A stretch of 64,000 bases of DNA from Tricholomella constricta (taxonomy: Eukaryota; Basidiomycota; Agaricomycetes; Agaricales; Lyophyllaceae), in contig JAACJP010000035.1 in assembly GCA_013368375.1 (NCBI GenBank), positions 395,071 through 459,070 on the forward strand. Reading direction: 5' to 3'. Every line of letters starts with the position of its first letter. Position 1 is the stretch's first letter. Below, one piece after another: positions 1-9,742 of this stretch. The notes beneath the pieces were generated by a model that saw nothing but the letters and a program-made list of their open reading frames with translations, did not search any database and had not been told where the DNA came from. The translations under genes were made by a program, and so were the position numbers.

Positions 1-472
1 CAAAGGTAATACAAGGAAACGTAGAGAAGTGACGCACCTGCTGTCGGAGCAGTCTAACAGCAAGAACGGCGGGCCTGTAGATACCGCCGCGTCAATAGTT
101 TGCAACGTAATCACAGAAGGGGCGCGGCGGCTCACGCTGGCCCTGCGACGCAAGGTCCTTGAGCACATCAGGTGTCGCAGATGCCGCGATCGCGTCGCGG
201 AAGCGCTGGTTGCCGCGGTACAGCGCCTCGATCTCCGGGGGAAATATTGTGCTCGTGCTGGTTTCTGTGGGCGTTTGTGCCTCCGGGGTATCTGGATGGA
301 TGCATGCGGGAGTGGGTATACGGTTCAGCTGACGCCAGGTGGAGCTTTTTGGAGAGTTTGAGTTTGAGTTTGAGGAGCATAACCGCGAGGGGTGCGGTGC
401 TATTAGGCAAGCCAGGGTGAGCCGGGATTGGCACCGAGGCTTGAGCAGAGCGCGGACTGCGGCCAGGAGCAT
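1..472 (-). CDS. Beta-carbonic anhydrase, 5' part (runs off the window)
   Basis: Reversible hydration of CO2 to bicarbonate by a zinc enzyme. Exon 1 is 136-472 and exon 2 is 38-74. Intron 1 (75-135, 61 nt) has a GTGAGC donor and a CTACAG acceptor, and a GTGCGT donor follows exon 2 at 37. Joining the exons in phase gives ALYRGNQRFRDAI, then RPPFLLLDCSDSR. The CSDSR stretch is the hallmark of beta-class enzymes and holds the first zinc cysteine and the Asp-Arg dyad; the GNQRF stretch before it is also typical. The first ATG (472) gives an N-terminus rich in Arg, Leu and Ser with few acidic residues, which looks like a mitochondrial presequence (inference). The zinc-binding HxxC half lies beyond the left edge. 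Confidence 0.88.
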
Positions 473-1584
473 TGAGAGGAAAGAAAAGAGATGAAGTCGG
501 GGTCGGAGCGCGGAAGACGGGCAAGGGCGTGGGTTAAAACGTTAAAGCATCGTAGCTTTGAATAAAAAGTGGCTGGTGGCTGTACACCCCAAGTGATCGA
601 TCATTCCTCGAGACGAGTTATCACTTCGATTTGTATTATAAATGGGTCGGAGGAAACACAAAAGCTCACAAAAGATCAGGGAATATGGCTTTCTATGGAG
701 TGCTACGAGCCGTGTATGATACAGAGTTCCAACGGGACTGGAATATTTTTGTCACTATCGCCCAATTTCAAGCGTATAATTGGATCCGTGCCGCCGGATC
801 TTCTGAGGAAAAACGCAAGCACACGTATAAGATGCTGCCAACCGGTGCTCAGAGTCCGCCTGGTATGATGTAGAGCCGCCCGAGGAACCTGCGAGAGTCA
901 GTGTGTCGAGTGAGCTTATCGCAACATCCAGAATTGAAAAGACAATATCCTGCAGATCAGATGTGCGATTTAATCGGTGCACTGAAGCAGAATGAAGCTT
1001 GAGTGCGTTGACATGAATTTGCAGACACCCGGTTATCGTGCCGATAGCGAGAAGATGAGAGTCAGTTAAATTAGGACTGAACTGATGGTGTCGGTCGGGT
1101 GAGCCAGGTCACATGGCTTCGACGCAGTCGCGTTGTGCGTTGTCCACTGCACAAGCCTAGTAATCGACGAGATTCAGGACAGAGCTGCATGCGATAGGAG
1201 CGAGTCGTGTGAGAGATACGGCACGGTGTGGCCTCATCTTTGTGCAGAAACAATCTACTAATTTAGCTTGTTCTGACTCGGAATGCAGGAAGTCAGACAA
1301 CAATGTCCGCACGAGGTTAAACAATAAGCACCTTTCGCGGCATTGTATGAAATTCTAGGATGGCGTCATGGACCGTGTAGTACAACTTAATGGGTTGAAA
1401 ATTTCCCTGCGAGAGGAAAGGCCAAGGAAAGACCACGTGAGCTCCTTAGTGCGAAAGTAGTCATGCATTATCATATAGTTTGGTGAAATAGTGGTGATTC
1501 GATGTTGCTGCAGGATTTTGCGAGCGTCGTAAACTGGTTTTGAGTGTAGCGGCCGGACTTTAACAAGAACTTGAATTGAGAGTT
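473..1584. other. Intergenic stretch, no gene recognised
   Basis: This lies between the carbonic anhydrase start and the left target duplication of the DNA transposon. The open frames here are short, lack splice support and resemble nothing I know. The part next to 472 should hold the carbonic anhydrase promoter; I see no clear TATA box. Confidence 0.6.
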
Positions 1585-1592
1585 GGAATTTT
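1585..1592. repeat. Left target-site duplication GGAATTTT
   Basis: Identical octamer at 9678-9685. It continues as GGAATTTTGG on both sides, so the ends of the transposon are ambiguous by a few bases. Confidence 0.65.
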
Positions 1593-1616
1593 GGCTCGAT
1601 ACTGATTGGAGTGAAC
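1593..1616 (+). repeat. Left terminal inverted repeat
   Basis: Begins GGCTCGATACTGATTGG and continues AGTGAAC. It matches the reverse complement of 9650-9673 with one mismatch (A versus T at position 7). Confidence 0.8.
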
Positions 1617-1717
1617 GTGAAAAAATAAAAGAAAAATAAATAAATAAAACCCCCAAAAAGGAAGGTGGTACTGTATCCGTGGTCCTCGCAATCCTGCGCA
1701 GCGAGCTCTCGTCTGCT

Positions 1718-4700
1718 CTAGTCATCCCAGCCCACATTACATGGCCTCGTCGGGCGGTTGGGGTTTCGCCCTCGACAAATCTGCTTACTACAATCTCTAC
1801 ATGGAGTCCTGCAGAGGTCAACGCTCTTCTTTCCCGGGCAGGCATCAACTCCACATTTTCGGCATGTGCGTCCTTTCCGCTTCTTCGCTGGCAGCTCTGG
1901 AAGTGATGCGAGCGCCCGTTTACGAGCTACATGGAATTCCGGTCTGTCCTCATGTCCTGAATGGTGGTCTGCAGAGGTGGATGGAATAGTCATAAGAGGA
2001 GGGAGTCTGGAGCCGGAGGGAATGGGCACAGAACGAGCTGGGGGTGGAGTGAAGACAGGAAGGTGTGGTACAGGGAGCATGTCATCCGGTAAGAGTCCCT
2101 TCGGAACGGTGTGGAGATTTTGTGGACGTTCGAGTGCTTTCGGCGCGGTTGACGACCGCCGAGGATCACAAAGTGATCGCTTGAGAGGTACACGTACAAT
2201 AGCCGTCATTGCTTTTGTCTGTTTTGTGTTGGTGTTCCTCTTCCAGTCACCATTGTAATAGACCTTCAACTGCTCCGTTAGCTGCAGAGAGCGTAATTGT
2301 GAGATGTGTTCAACAACAACATGAGATTAACGAACTTTGTAAAATACACCGTCCGTGGTGTCTGCAGTGTTGTTCCAAAGTCGGACCGCAACTTCCCAGC
2401 TGGGCCCGTGAACAGGATCATTGAATCCACTATCACTCATCATGAAGTTGCAGAAAAGATCGCGTTCCTGCGCATTGTGAACCGGGAGGACCGGCTTTCG
2501 GGTCCCTTGCATCGAGGCTAAGAAATGGTGACGCTGCTTAGAGTGTATACTTGACGCGAAGGTTCCCATTCCAAGAGCTAGTCGAACATCTGCGGGGATA
2601 GGAAGAACACCTGCTACCTCAGTCGTTGGCTGGTAAAGATTTCCGTTGACCCATCCAGTCGTTTGGTTTGGATCGATGAGCATGTGCTGGACAAGGCACA
2701 GGGTTTCTTGAAGCGCATTTGTAATCCAGATGCTGTAATGGCCAACGTACCGCCGCCCTGTGCTGTTATATGTCCCGACCTGTGAGGTTTTAGCATTAGC
2801 TATAGCATATACATCAAACGAGTGGACAGGCTCACTAAGAGGTTATGACGCAGGATGAAATCAAGAAGACAAAATTGAACATGGCAAATTGAGACACCCG
2901 ATGTAGGAAGCCGAGAACGAAGATGTGTGTGAACCCCACCCTCGGTCATGTTTGTCCCTCGCATACAGCGATACAGAGGGAGCCCCGTTTTTGCATCGAT
3001 GCCTACTTGATAATAGAGTGCAATATCCGGGGGATCTGAGAGGTGTCCTTTCTGTATGAGAAGTAAAATATTTTTCGCGACCGCCCAGGCTGCAGAATTG
3101 AAGAGAGGAAGGCCAGACTTGGCATCCTTCAGTGGGCCGAATATCTTAAAGACAGCCGTGACGAGAGGAAAAAGTTGCTCAGCTGGAGGAATGATGCGTT
3201 TGCACCGTCGGCGAAGCCACTGAGGGCATTTAAGAAGAAGATTGTCCCAGGTTTGCGGAGGTTTCTGTGTCTGTCCCCAGGCAACAATGCGAGCCTTGTC
3301 GGTCTGATCCCAGATAAAAATAGCATCGCGAAGTGTAACTGCAAAGTCATGTAGCAGTCCGTGAGAGGCTGAGATGTAGAACATGTTGAAAACATGGAAC
3401 GGGTCTTTGAGAACACGGCTTCGAATGCATTTGACCCAGGGTTCTCGGTCGACAGCATCGAACACTCGTTCGCCTTCAGCCTGGCTTTCAGAATCCGGAA
3501 TATGGCTGTCTAAGTTTTCGTAGAATGGCTCCGTGTTTGACTGAGATACGTTGGACAGCAAATCTCCAAATCCGGAGCCACCCGACATATCAGCTTCATC
3601 CTCTGTGGTTGGCTCGTTCGGCGTAACCGTAGATGGCTGAGAGCTACTGGCTCCAAGTATAGGCTGAGGATCATACGAGGTGCAGAGTGGGCGAGCTGGG
3701 AGGTTGTTGGGCACTGCATAGCGAACGTGATTCCGAAGGCATACAATGTGGAATGGTGTTTCACCGTAGCTCTCAAGAGATCGTCGGTGGGAAGGATTAT
3801 GGACACCGTTTGCAATCAGAGCACCCGGAACAAGGACTTCGTGTACTTCGATGACCAAGCGCGATGGTGTGAGATGGATTCCTGCATGACCTGTGTCCCT
3901 CGCATGTATAGAGACAACTCCCTTTGCCAGAACACGTGTACGGTCGTGATTAAAAAGAAGAACCGGTGCACCAATGTCTGGCTGTTCGGAGAGTGGTTGA
4001 GGAGTCGGAAGGTCGGTGAGAGCATGATAAAGGGTGAGTGATGCGTACACATCCATCGCTGCATACTGTATTTGCTCACGCGTCAGTTCCTCGTCTTCCC
4101 ATGCTGTGCTAACACGCTCAGCAACATTTTTATTTAAACGTCGCCCAAGAACAGCAGCACAGAGGTCAGCGAGGCTGACACGTGCAGTTGAGACAAGAAG
4201 TCGATCCTTGGCGAGTTTTGCAATGTCGACACCACCGACAAACGGAACATTTGACCGGCAGGCTTGCTGTAGGTATTTCAGATCACCTGCAACACAGCGG
4301 CCGACTTTTAGAATGCGCGGATTGGCGAGGACTTGTTTCAGTAGTGGAGGGAGCTGGTTTCCTGCGAGCATGTGTCCAATCTGAAAAATGAGGATAAGAT
4401 ATGTAGTATCGAGTTTATAAACACATTTGAACCACCTACCTGGAGGATAAATATTTTTGTACCATACGCAATTTGTAGAACAGCCGTCTGACCTCTCCCG
4501 GTCACGTAGCCCCGATCCGAAGCCTCAACGTTCCATTCCGCGTCAAGGCCAATTACAAGAGAACCTGGTGTATCGTCATCAGGCAATAGGCCGAGAAGGG
4601 TTCGCATTGCATCATCAATTGTTGTGATAGACCTTTTGACAGAGATTTGAAAATGGTCTGGAATCGAAAGGGGATCGAGATCAGAATGCTTCTCGATGGG

Positions 4701-7700
4701 TACAACATTGTGTCGAAGGGAGGGAAAGCACTTCTCAAGAAATTCCTTGTCGGCCATATTATCGGTGTAAAAGATTGACGGTTGGTTATGCCCATATAGC
4801 TCGAGTGACGCACGCATGCGCTGCAGCGCGAGCTCAAATTGAGAGTGAGATTTTGTAGCAACCAGGTTGCAAACTCTGATTTCGCCCTTTTCATTGGTCA
4901 CGGTGAGCAAGGCAGTAAACACCTGAACACCGTCAACTTTGGCAACGTGCTTCGCAAGCTAAACACAATATAGTCAGTAATTGTGTACCTCAGTGGACTG
5001 AATACAGAAATCAGACCTTAAAGCTATGGTCAATAGCACAAATATCTCCCGTAAGCATAGCGGTATGCTGGTTAAATTCAGCCTGATGCTCCTTGATCAT
5101 CGAATCATACACGTCACGGAGCCATTGTGAGCTTGGGACAAAGCCATGAAACCCATCAAATGACTTGTCATCAAACGGCAAAAATGACTTGAATTTGCGA
5201 GCAAAGGGACCTGTTGAATGCAGTGATCCCGATTCTGGAGCGAGAGTCTGAAGATATCGCAGATGCAGGAGGTCGTAATTTTGCAGATGTTGGACCAGAA
5301 GTGCATTCGAAAACTGCTTTGCGCCCATGCCGTGTTGAAAGCAGCTTCGCATGAACATAAGAACATTGGCTGATATGCCACTTCGGTACGTCAAGTGAGC
5401 AGGAAACTCAGCTGCAAGTGCAGGAGGCAGGACCGCCAGTATACGTGGATCCCAGCTCCTGAACGTCACACTATTTGGGCTCTTGCATTTCCCACAACGA
5501 TAGCGATAGCCAATTATCCTATATGTCCTGCCAAGGTCTACGACACGCCGTGGTCGAGGGATTTCACTATGACGTTGGAGACGCACACCACAACCTTTGT
5601 TCGGGCAGGGAATACCACCAGGTACAAGGCATTCAGGGTCCCATAAGAAGAAATCGGTATCGTAAATTTTCTGCGGTGTAAGGTTGTCGATATTCTGAAG
5701 AACGAAGAAAGTCGCCGGTTTGGGAAACCAGAATGTTTTGTGGTCGCGATACAGAGGGGGTAGGCCATCCGCCCCCCGATTTTTCGGGCTTGATGCAAGA
5801 ACGTGCACGTTGAATGCTTCTTCAAGCCATTTTGGTAGTGGGCGCAGGGGAACCTTCGATCGTGATGAGGGCAAAGTGTTGTCCTGTAAGGGGATGCACT
5901 GTGCGCCCACTCCTATCTGTTGCTTAGTCTCTTGCTTCCTGTCATCGGCCCCCATGGCCCCCGTCTTAGACATGCTTGCTGACCGCTCCACTGTTCTTAC
6001 GCCCCTTTCGTAGTTATTATCCCACACCGACACCACTACTTAGATCCCTATCAGTCAGCTGGACAATTGTTTACTCATCAGTAGTCAGCGCTCTTACATA
6101 CCGCCTTAGTCACTGGCTCGGCGATGCAGTATATAGCCCAGGGTTGGAGATAGGATATCTCCAACCTGAACAATAACAGTATCTTCGGGTTTACACATTG
6201 ATCGACTCTCAGGCTTACTCTCTCGTCGCTCTCATCACGCTCTGCGCTCTTATTGCTGACTTGATCGTATTTAGGACCTTCTAGGCTCGCGGCGGCTCGC
6301 GCTCCTTGCTCGTCTCCGCCCATCCGGACGTCCCCTTACAGGTTGTTCAGGTTCCTACGCGGCCCGCCCTTCTAGCCCGCCGCACACACACCTAACCCCT
6401 CCATGTCCTCACACACCCCAACCCTCTCATAATCTTTGACGATGACTACCCCTATCCCTCTTGCCTTTCAACCTGACCTTTCGGGAGTTTTCTCAACGGC
6501 AGAATTTGAAGACATGGCCCGCGTTGTACGCCAGACGCGACTGGCACTTTCGGCCATGGAGGCTCGTCTATCGGCCCTTGAAGCGGGTACCGTTATCGCT
6601 GCTGTCTCTACTACGGCGGCGCTTCCTAAAGCCCCTCCATCGTCTAACAAACCTCCTCCCCCCGCTCCTCTGCCTCGCAAGAGCGGCCGCTCTACCGCCA
6701 ATACTGGCCACCCCTCGTCCTTCCACCTCTCTGGGGAATTCCACTCTACGGAAGGGAAGGCCGACCGATATCTGATCGGCTTGGAGTTCCCAGACTCCCT
6801 TATGCCACACATCGTCGGCTCTCGAGGGAAGGGACTTAAACAAATCCACGACCTCTCCGGCGCTCGCGTCTCGGCCTTCACCATGGGGCCAGATGAGGAA
6901 CGGCAGCGCCTAGTCTCTATCAAGGGCACTGATCGGCAGATCGGTGATGCTCTTATTGTATTGGGGAAGCGCATCGCCCGCCAGCGCGTGCGCGTACCTA
7001 AGAAGCAGAAGAAGGCCAAATCTGCGCCGGTTGCCCCTGCAGCGCCGGCCCCTGCTCGTCGGGAGCCTCTCCCTCCTGCCCCGGCTCGCAGGGATCCTTT
7101 ACCCCCCGCCCTTTTGAACATTCTACGGGAGCCGGCAGCTCCTATCACCTCTACGCTGAGGCCGTCGTATAGCAACGCGGCCGCCCCCGCCGGCACCAGC
7201 TCCCCTACCCGTGACGCCCTCCTGCGTCCTCCCAGCGCGGCACCCACGCCTCGGACCGCAATGGACACCCGACCCGACCCTACGCGCGCGCCCTCTCCGC
7301 TCGCCCGCTCCACAGCCCCCTCCCCTATGTCAGTCAGTATCCCTGCAACGCCGATGGATGTTCATCGCATCACAACTGGCACTCCCGTCCCCAGCCCCAT
7401 CGCTCCCCGCCCAACGGCCCGACGGGGGACGCCGTGGCCCAAAAAATGAAGAAACTGAGTTCGTCGTGGTAGACGAACGCTAGAGGGGGGGTGATGTAAG
7501 GGGATGCACCGTGCGCCCACTCCTATCTGTTGCTTAGTCTCTTGCTTCCTGTCATCGGCCCCCATGGCCCCCGTCTTAGACATGCTTGCTGACCGCTCCA
7601 CTGTTCTTACGCCCCTTTCGTAGTTATTATCCCACACCGACACCACTACTTAGATCCCTATCAGTCAGCTGGACAATTGTTTACTCATCAGTAGTCAGCG

Positions 7701-9250
7701 CTCTTACATACCGCCTTAGTCACTGGCTCGGCGATGCAGTATATAGCCCAGGGTTGGAGATAGGATATCTCCAACCTGAACAATAACAGTATCTTCGGGT
7801 TTACACATTGATCGACTCTCAGGCTTACTCTCTCGTCGCTCTCATCACGCTCTGCGCTCTTATTGCTGACTTGATCGTATTTAGGACCTTCTAGGCTCGC
7901 GGCGGCTCGCGCTCCTTGCTCGTCTCCGCCCATCCGGACGTCCCCTTACATGTCCGGTTCATCATCATCTCCATCATCCTCACCGATTCCTTCCTCCAGA
8001 AGTGGTTCATCGGCATGGCCATCCTCCCCATGAGCGTCGCCGTCGTCATCGTCATCAATAAGGCGAGAGGGACTGTCGTGAGAGGAAAGCAGTGCCTCAG
8101 GTATGACAGCGTGTCTTGGAGATGACGCTAAAGGTGTAACCGAGGGGGTGCTGACTTCGCTTTCAGTCATTGAGGTGGCTGGGGCTGAAGTTGCTTTAGC
8201 GTGAAAGGCGCCGAGAGTAGAAAACAAACCTGCATTGCTTCCGACGGTGGCAGAAATTGGTTCAGATGACGTGGTACATTGAAGGGGGGACTGTGGAGTA
8301 GAGGCGAGCATAGATTCAAGGGGAGTGTCGTCTCCTACTGACACAAGCATTGGTGGCTCAGGAGACGTGTGTGTAGAGTTATTGGAGTTGCAAACTCGGT
8401 GTGATGGCCCAGTCGGCGGTAAACCAAGGACACGCTGTATAATTCATTTAGATGAGAAACAGTAAGGGATGTGAAGGTTACATACCAAGCTGTTCGTTGA
8501 TTCGGTGCAGGACTTAGAAGGTCCGAACACCGACTTCTTCTTGGGCCTTCCAACCCTACGTTTCTCTCTTAGCTCTACGCTACTGCTCATTTTCGCGGCC
8601 ATCTGTATAGGACCAGAACCACGTGGGCGCCCCACTGGCCGTTTGACTGTTTGAACTTGCTCCAGTGACTTCGACTGATTGCGCGAACCCTTCGGGCGAC
8701 CACGGCCTCGCTTTGTAGCAGTCTGGGCTTGTGTTGGCGAAGGTTCGACGATAAAATTGTCCACCGACGTCATCGACAATGGACCCAGGCTTGCAGTGTC
8801 ACTGTCGACATCAGAAAATGGTTTTGTATGCAGAAAGAAAGACGGGGAGACATACTCGGATTCTGCAGCAGCTGTTTTCACGGACTCGTCCAATGGTTGT
8901 GGGCCCACTATGTGCGCGCTCGAAGGACTGCTACTAATGCCATAATGTCAGAAGATGGGCCCCTATGTCAGAAAACTGGAGCTTGTATAACATACCTGGG
9001 TTCTGTAGTAGCTGAAACGGTCTCCGAATGGCCTGACGGCCGTGACCCCGACACCACAGGTGGGCTGAGCGACATGAAAGAGAATGAGAAAATGATAGAC
9101 AAAATGGCGGCTCTCGAAATACCTTGAAGAAAAAGCAATTCTTTCGAGAGCGTCAAGCTCCTCGAGCTCGGCAGGTGTTAGTGTGTCGTAAGGTGAGGCA
9201 TAATTGTCGTCCAAGGTGTATTCATCGTCCGAAAGGTCCTCGTTGATCAT
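1718..9250 (-). CDS. AT-hook / DUF6729-like / DDE-like / DEDDy exonuclease fusion protein, interrupted by an LTR element
   Basis: Exons are 9123-9250, 8996-9064, 8486-8927, 7956-8434 plus 5017-5884 (one exon split by the insertion), 4440-4958, 2836-4380, 2336-2779 and 1718-2281. All introns are short GT-AG and keep phase; without the insertion the product is 1685 aa. Domains: acidic N-terminus; three AT-hooks (GRGRPKGS, VGRPRGS, VGRPKKK) near residues 139-198; a CxxxxC...CxxC zinc region resembling DUF6729 near 467-515; a DDE-like core with Asp in AIDHSFK (about 657) and FYTDNMAD (about 726); a WRN-like 3'-5' exonuclease with GLDAEW (about 800), AGDLKYL (about 860) and YAAMD (about 941); and a Cys-rich tail of about 45 residues. 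The insertion duplicated TGTCC, and the frame reads through if one copy is removed, so the gene was intact until recently. The inverted repeats suggest it is a transposase. Confidence 0.85.
5885..6340 (+). repeat. 5' LTR of the KH element
   Basis: Starts TGTAAGGGG and ends CCCCTTACA, a 9 bp terminal inverted repeat. A near-perfect hairpin at 6142-6166 (stem GGTTGGAGATA, loop GGA) lies in the transcribed strand. Confidence 0.92.
6442..7449 (+). CDS. KH-domain protein of a non-autonomous LTR element
   Basis: 335 aa from the ATG at 6442. Residues about 22-48 look helical and may form a coiled coil. A proline-rich linker follows (60-90), then a single KH-type RNA-binding fold at about 109-180: GLEFPDSLMPHIVGSRGKGL contains the GxxG loop (GSRG, with a second Gly at 131), followed by the helix LKQIHDLSGARV, a variable loop and a final helix. 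After the KH comes a basic patch (PKKQKKAK) and a long Pro/Ala/Arg-rich tail to the stop. No zinc knuckle, protease or polymerase is present. KH folds bind single-stranded RNA, so a Gag-like packaging role is plausible, but that is inference. The long antisense frame over it is a by-product of GC-rich codon use. Confidence 0.8.
   Translation: MTTPIPLAFQPDLSGVFSTAEFEDMARVVRQTRLALSAMEARLSALEAGTVIAAVSTTAALPKAPPSSNKPPPPAPLPRKSGRSTANTGHPSSFHLSGEFHSTEGKADRYLIGLEFPDSLMPHIVGSRGKGLKQIHDLSGARVSAFTMGPDEERQRLVSIKGTDRQIGDALIVLGKRIARQRVRVPKKQKKAKSAPVAPAAPAPARREPLPPAPARRDPLPPALLNILREPAAPITSTLRPSYSNAAAPAGTSSPTRDALLRPPSAAPTPRTAMDTRPDPTRAPSPLARSTAPSPMSVSIPATPMDVHRITTGTPVPSPIAPRPTARRGTPWPKK
7482..7494 (+). promoter_or_regulatory. 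Polypurine tract of the KH element
   Basis: AGAGGGGGGGTGA directly abuts the 3' LTR, the usual place for the plus-strand primer. Confidence 0.65.
7495..7950 (+). repeat. 3' LTR of the KH element
   Basis: Copy of 5885-6340 with one base difference seen. It carries the same hairpin at 7752-7776 and is followed by the target duplication TGTCC. Confidence 0.92.
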
Positions 9251-9649
9251 AGCAATGTTGTTGGCTGGCAGCTTTGTGTCAAAGGGCGATGAGTGTCAAA
9301 AAAAAAGCTACAGTGCGGCGGGTGAGTGGACGCGAGTATCCGTTCGAAGCTAGCATGATCAAGATCGCGAGCATGTTTAGGTTATGTAGTTTGAAAGCGG
9401 CCTTCTTCAGGCCAGCATAAATTGACACCAGACATGAATCATAGAGCTAGTGGGGGAGAGAGATCTGTAAGGACACTACCGTAATATAATCAGGCCACAT
9501 AGTAGTCCTCGCGACGTTGAGTGAAAGGTCAGCGAGGCCATCGACGGTGAGGAACTTCATCGTGTTTGTGAGCCGCGTAAGCGTTCCCGATTAGGCCTGC
9601 CGGTCGTCACATGACTATTCAAAGTCCGCTCAGTATCAGTATCAGTATT
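9251..9649. other. 5' flank of the transposase gene inside the DNA transposon
   Basis: No coding sequence is recognised. It should hold the promoter of the minus-strand transposase gene. A short CAGTAT triplication (9631-9648) lies next to the right inverted repeat. Confidence 0.5.
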
Positions 9650-9673
9650 GTTCACTCCAATCAGTAACGAGCC
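9650..9673 (-). repeat. Right terminal inverted repeat
   Basis: Reads GTTCACTCCAATCAGTA and then ACGAGCC on the plus strand. Its reverse complement matches 1593-1616 at 23 of 24 positions. Confidence 0.8.
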
Positions 9674-9677
9674 TAAA

Positions 9678-9685
9678 GGAATTTT
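9678..9685. repeat. Right target-site duplication GGAATTTT
   Basis: Second copy of the octamer at 1585-1592, four bases outside the right inverted repeat. Confidence 0.65.
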
Positions 9686-9742
9686 GGCGCCCGCGGGTAA
9701 TGCCGATCCAGTTCCCACCAATTCTTATTAGTAACAACTTTT

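Larger units (their letters stand above)
5885..7950 (+). mobile_element. Non-autonomous LTR element encoding a KH-domain protein
   Basis: Two 456 bp direct repeats (5885-6340 and 7495-7950) start TGTAAGGGG and end CCCCTTACA. They are flanked by the 5 bp duplication TGTCC at 5880-5884 and 7951-7955. The single difference I see is T/C at 5900 versus 7510, so the insertion is recent. The 1.15 kb interior has one plus-strand gene and no protease, reverse transcriptase, RNase H or integrase. A purine run (7482-7494) precedes the 3' LTR. I see no convincing tRNA primer site after 6340. It must rely on proteins supplied in trans. Confidence 0.9.
1585..9685 (-). mobile_element. DNA transposon with a DDE-exonuclease fusion gene
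   Basis: Two inverted copies of a 24 bp sequence lie at 1593-1616 and 9650-9673 and agree at 23 of 24 positions. The shared inner part reads TACTGATTGGAGTGAAC. The octamer GGAATTTT lies directly outside the left copy (1585-1592) and four bases outside the right copy (9678-9685), as expected of a target-site duplication. The left repeat is 102 bp from the stop and the right repeat 400 bp from the start of the single large gene between them. Removing the later LTR insertion gives an element of about 6.0 kb. The exact ends are uncertain by about 4 bp: if the TTT(T/A) flanking the repeats belongs to the element, the duplication could be only GGAA. I cannot assign a superfamily; 8 bp duplications occur in hAT, MULE and KDZ-type elements. 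Confidence 0.8.

Noticed and set aside
5011..6036. A 341 aa protein starting inside the LTR at 6036
   Set aside because: Its first 51 residues come from the LTR (the same residues recur at 7646); the true exon continues across the insertion from 7956-8434.
6468..7313. Antisense 281-codon frame over the KH gene
   Set aside because: Shadow of Pro/Ala-rich codons; Arg/Gly-rich nonsense with no splice or start support.
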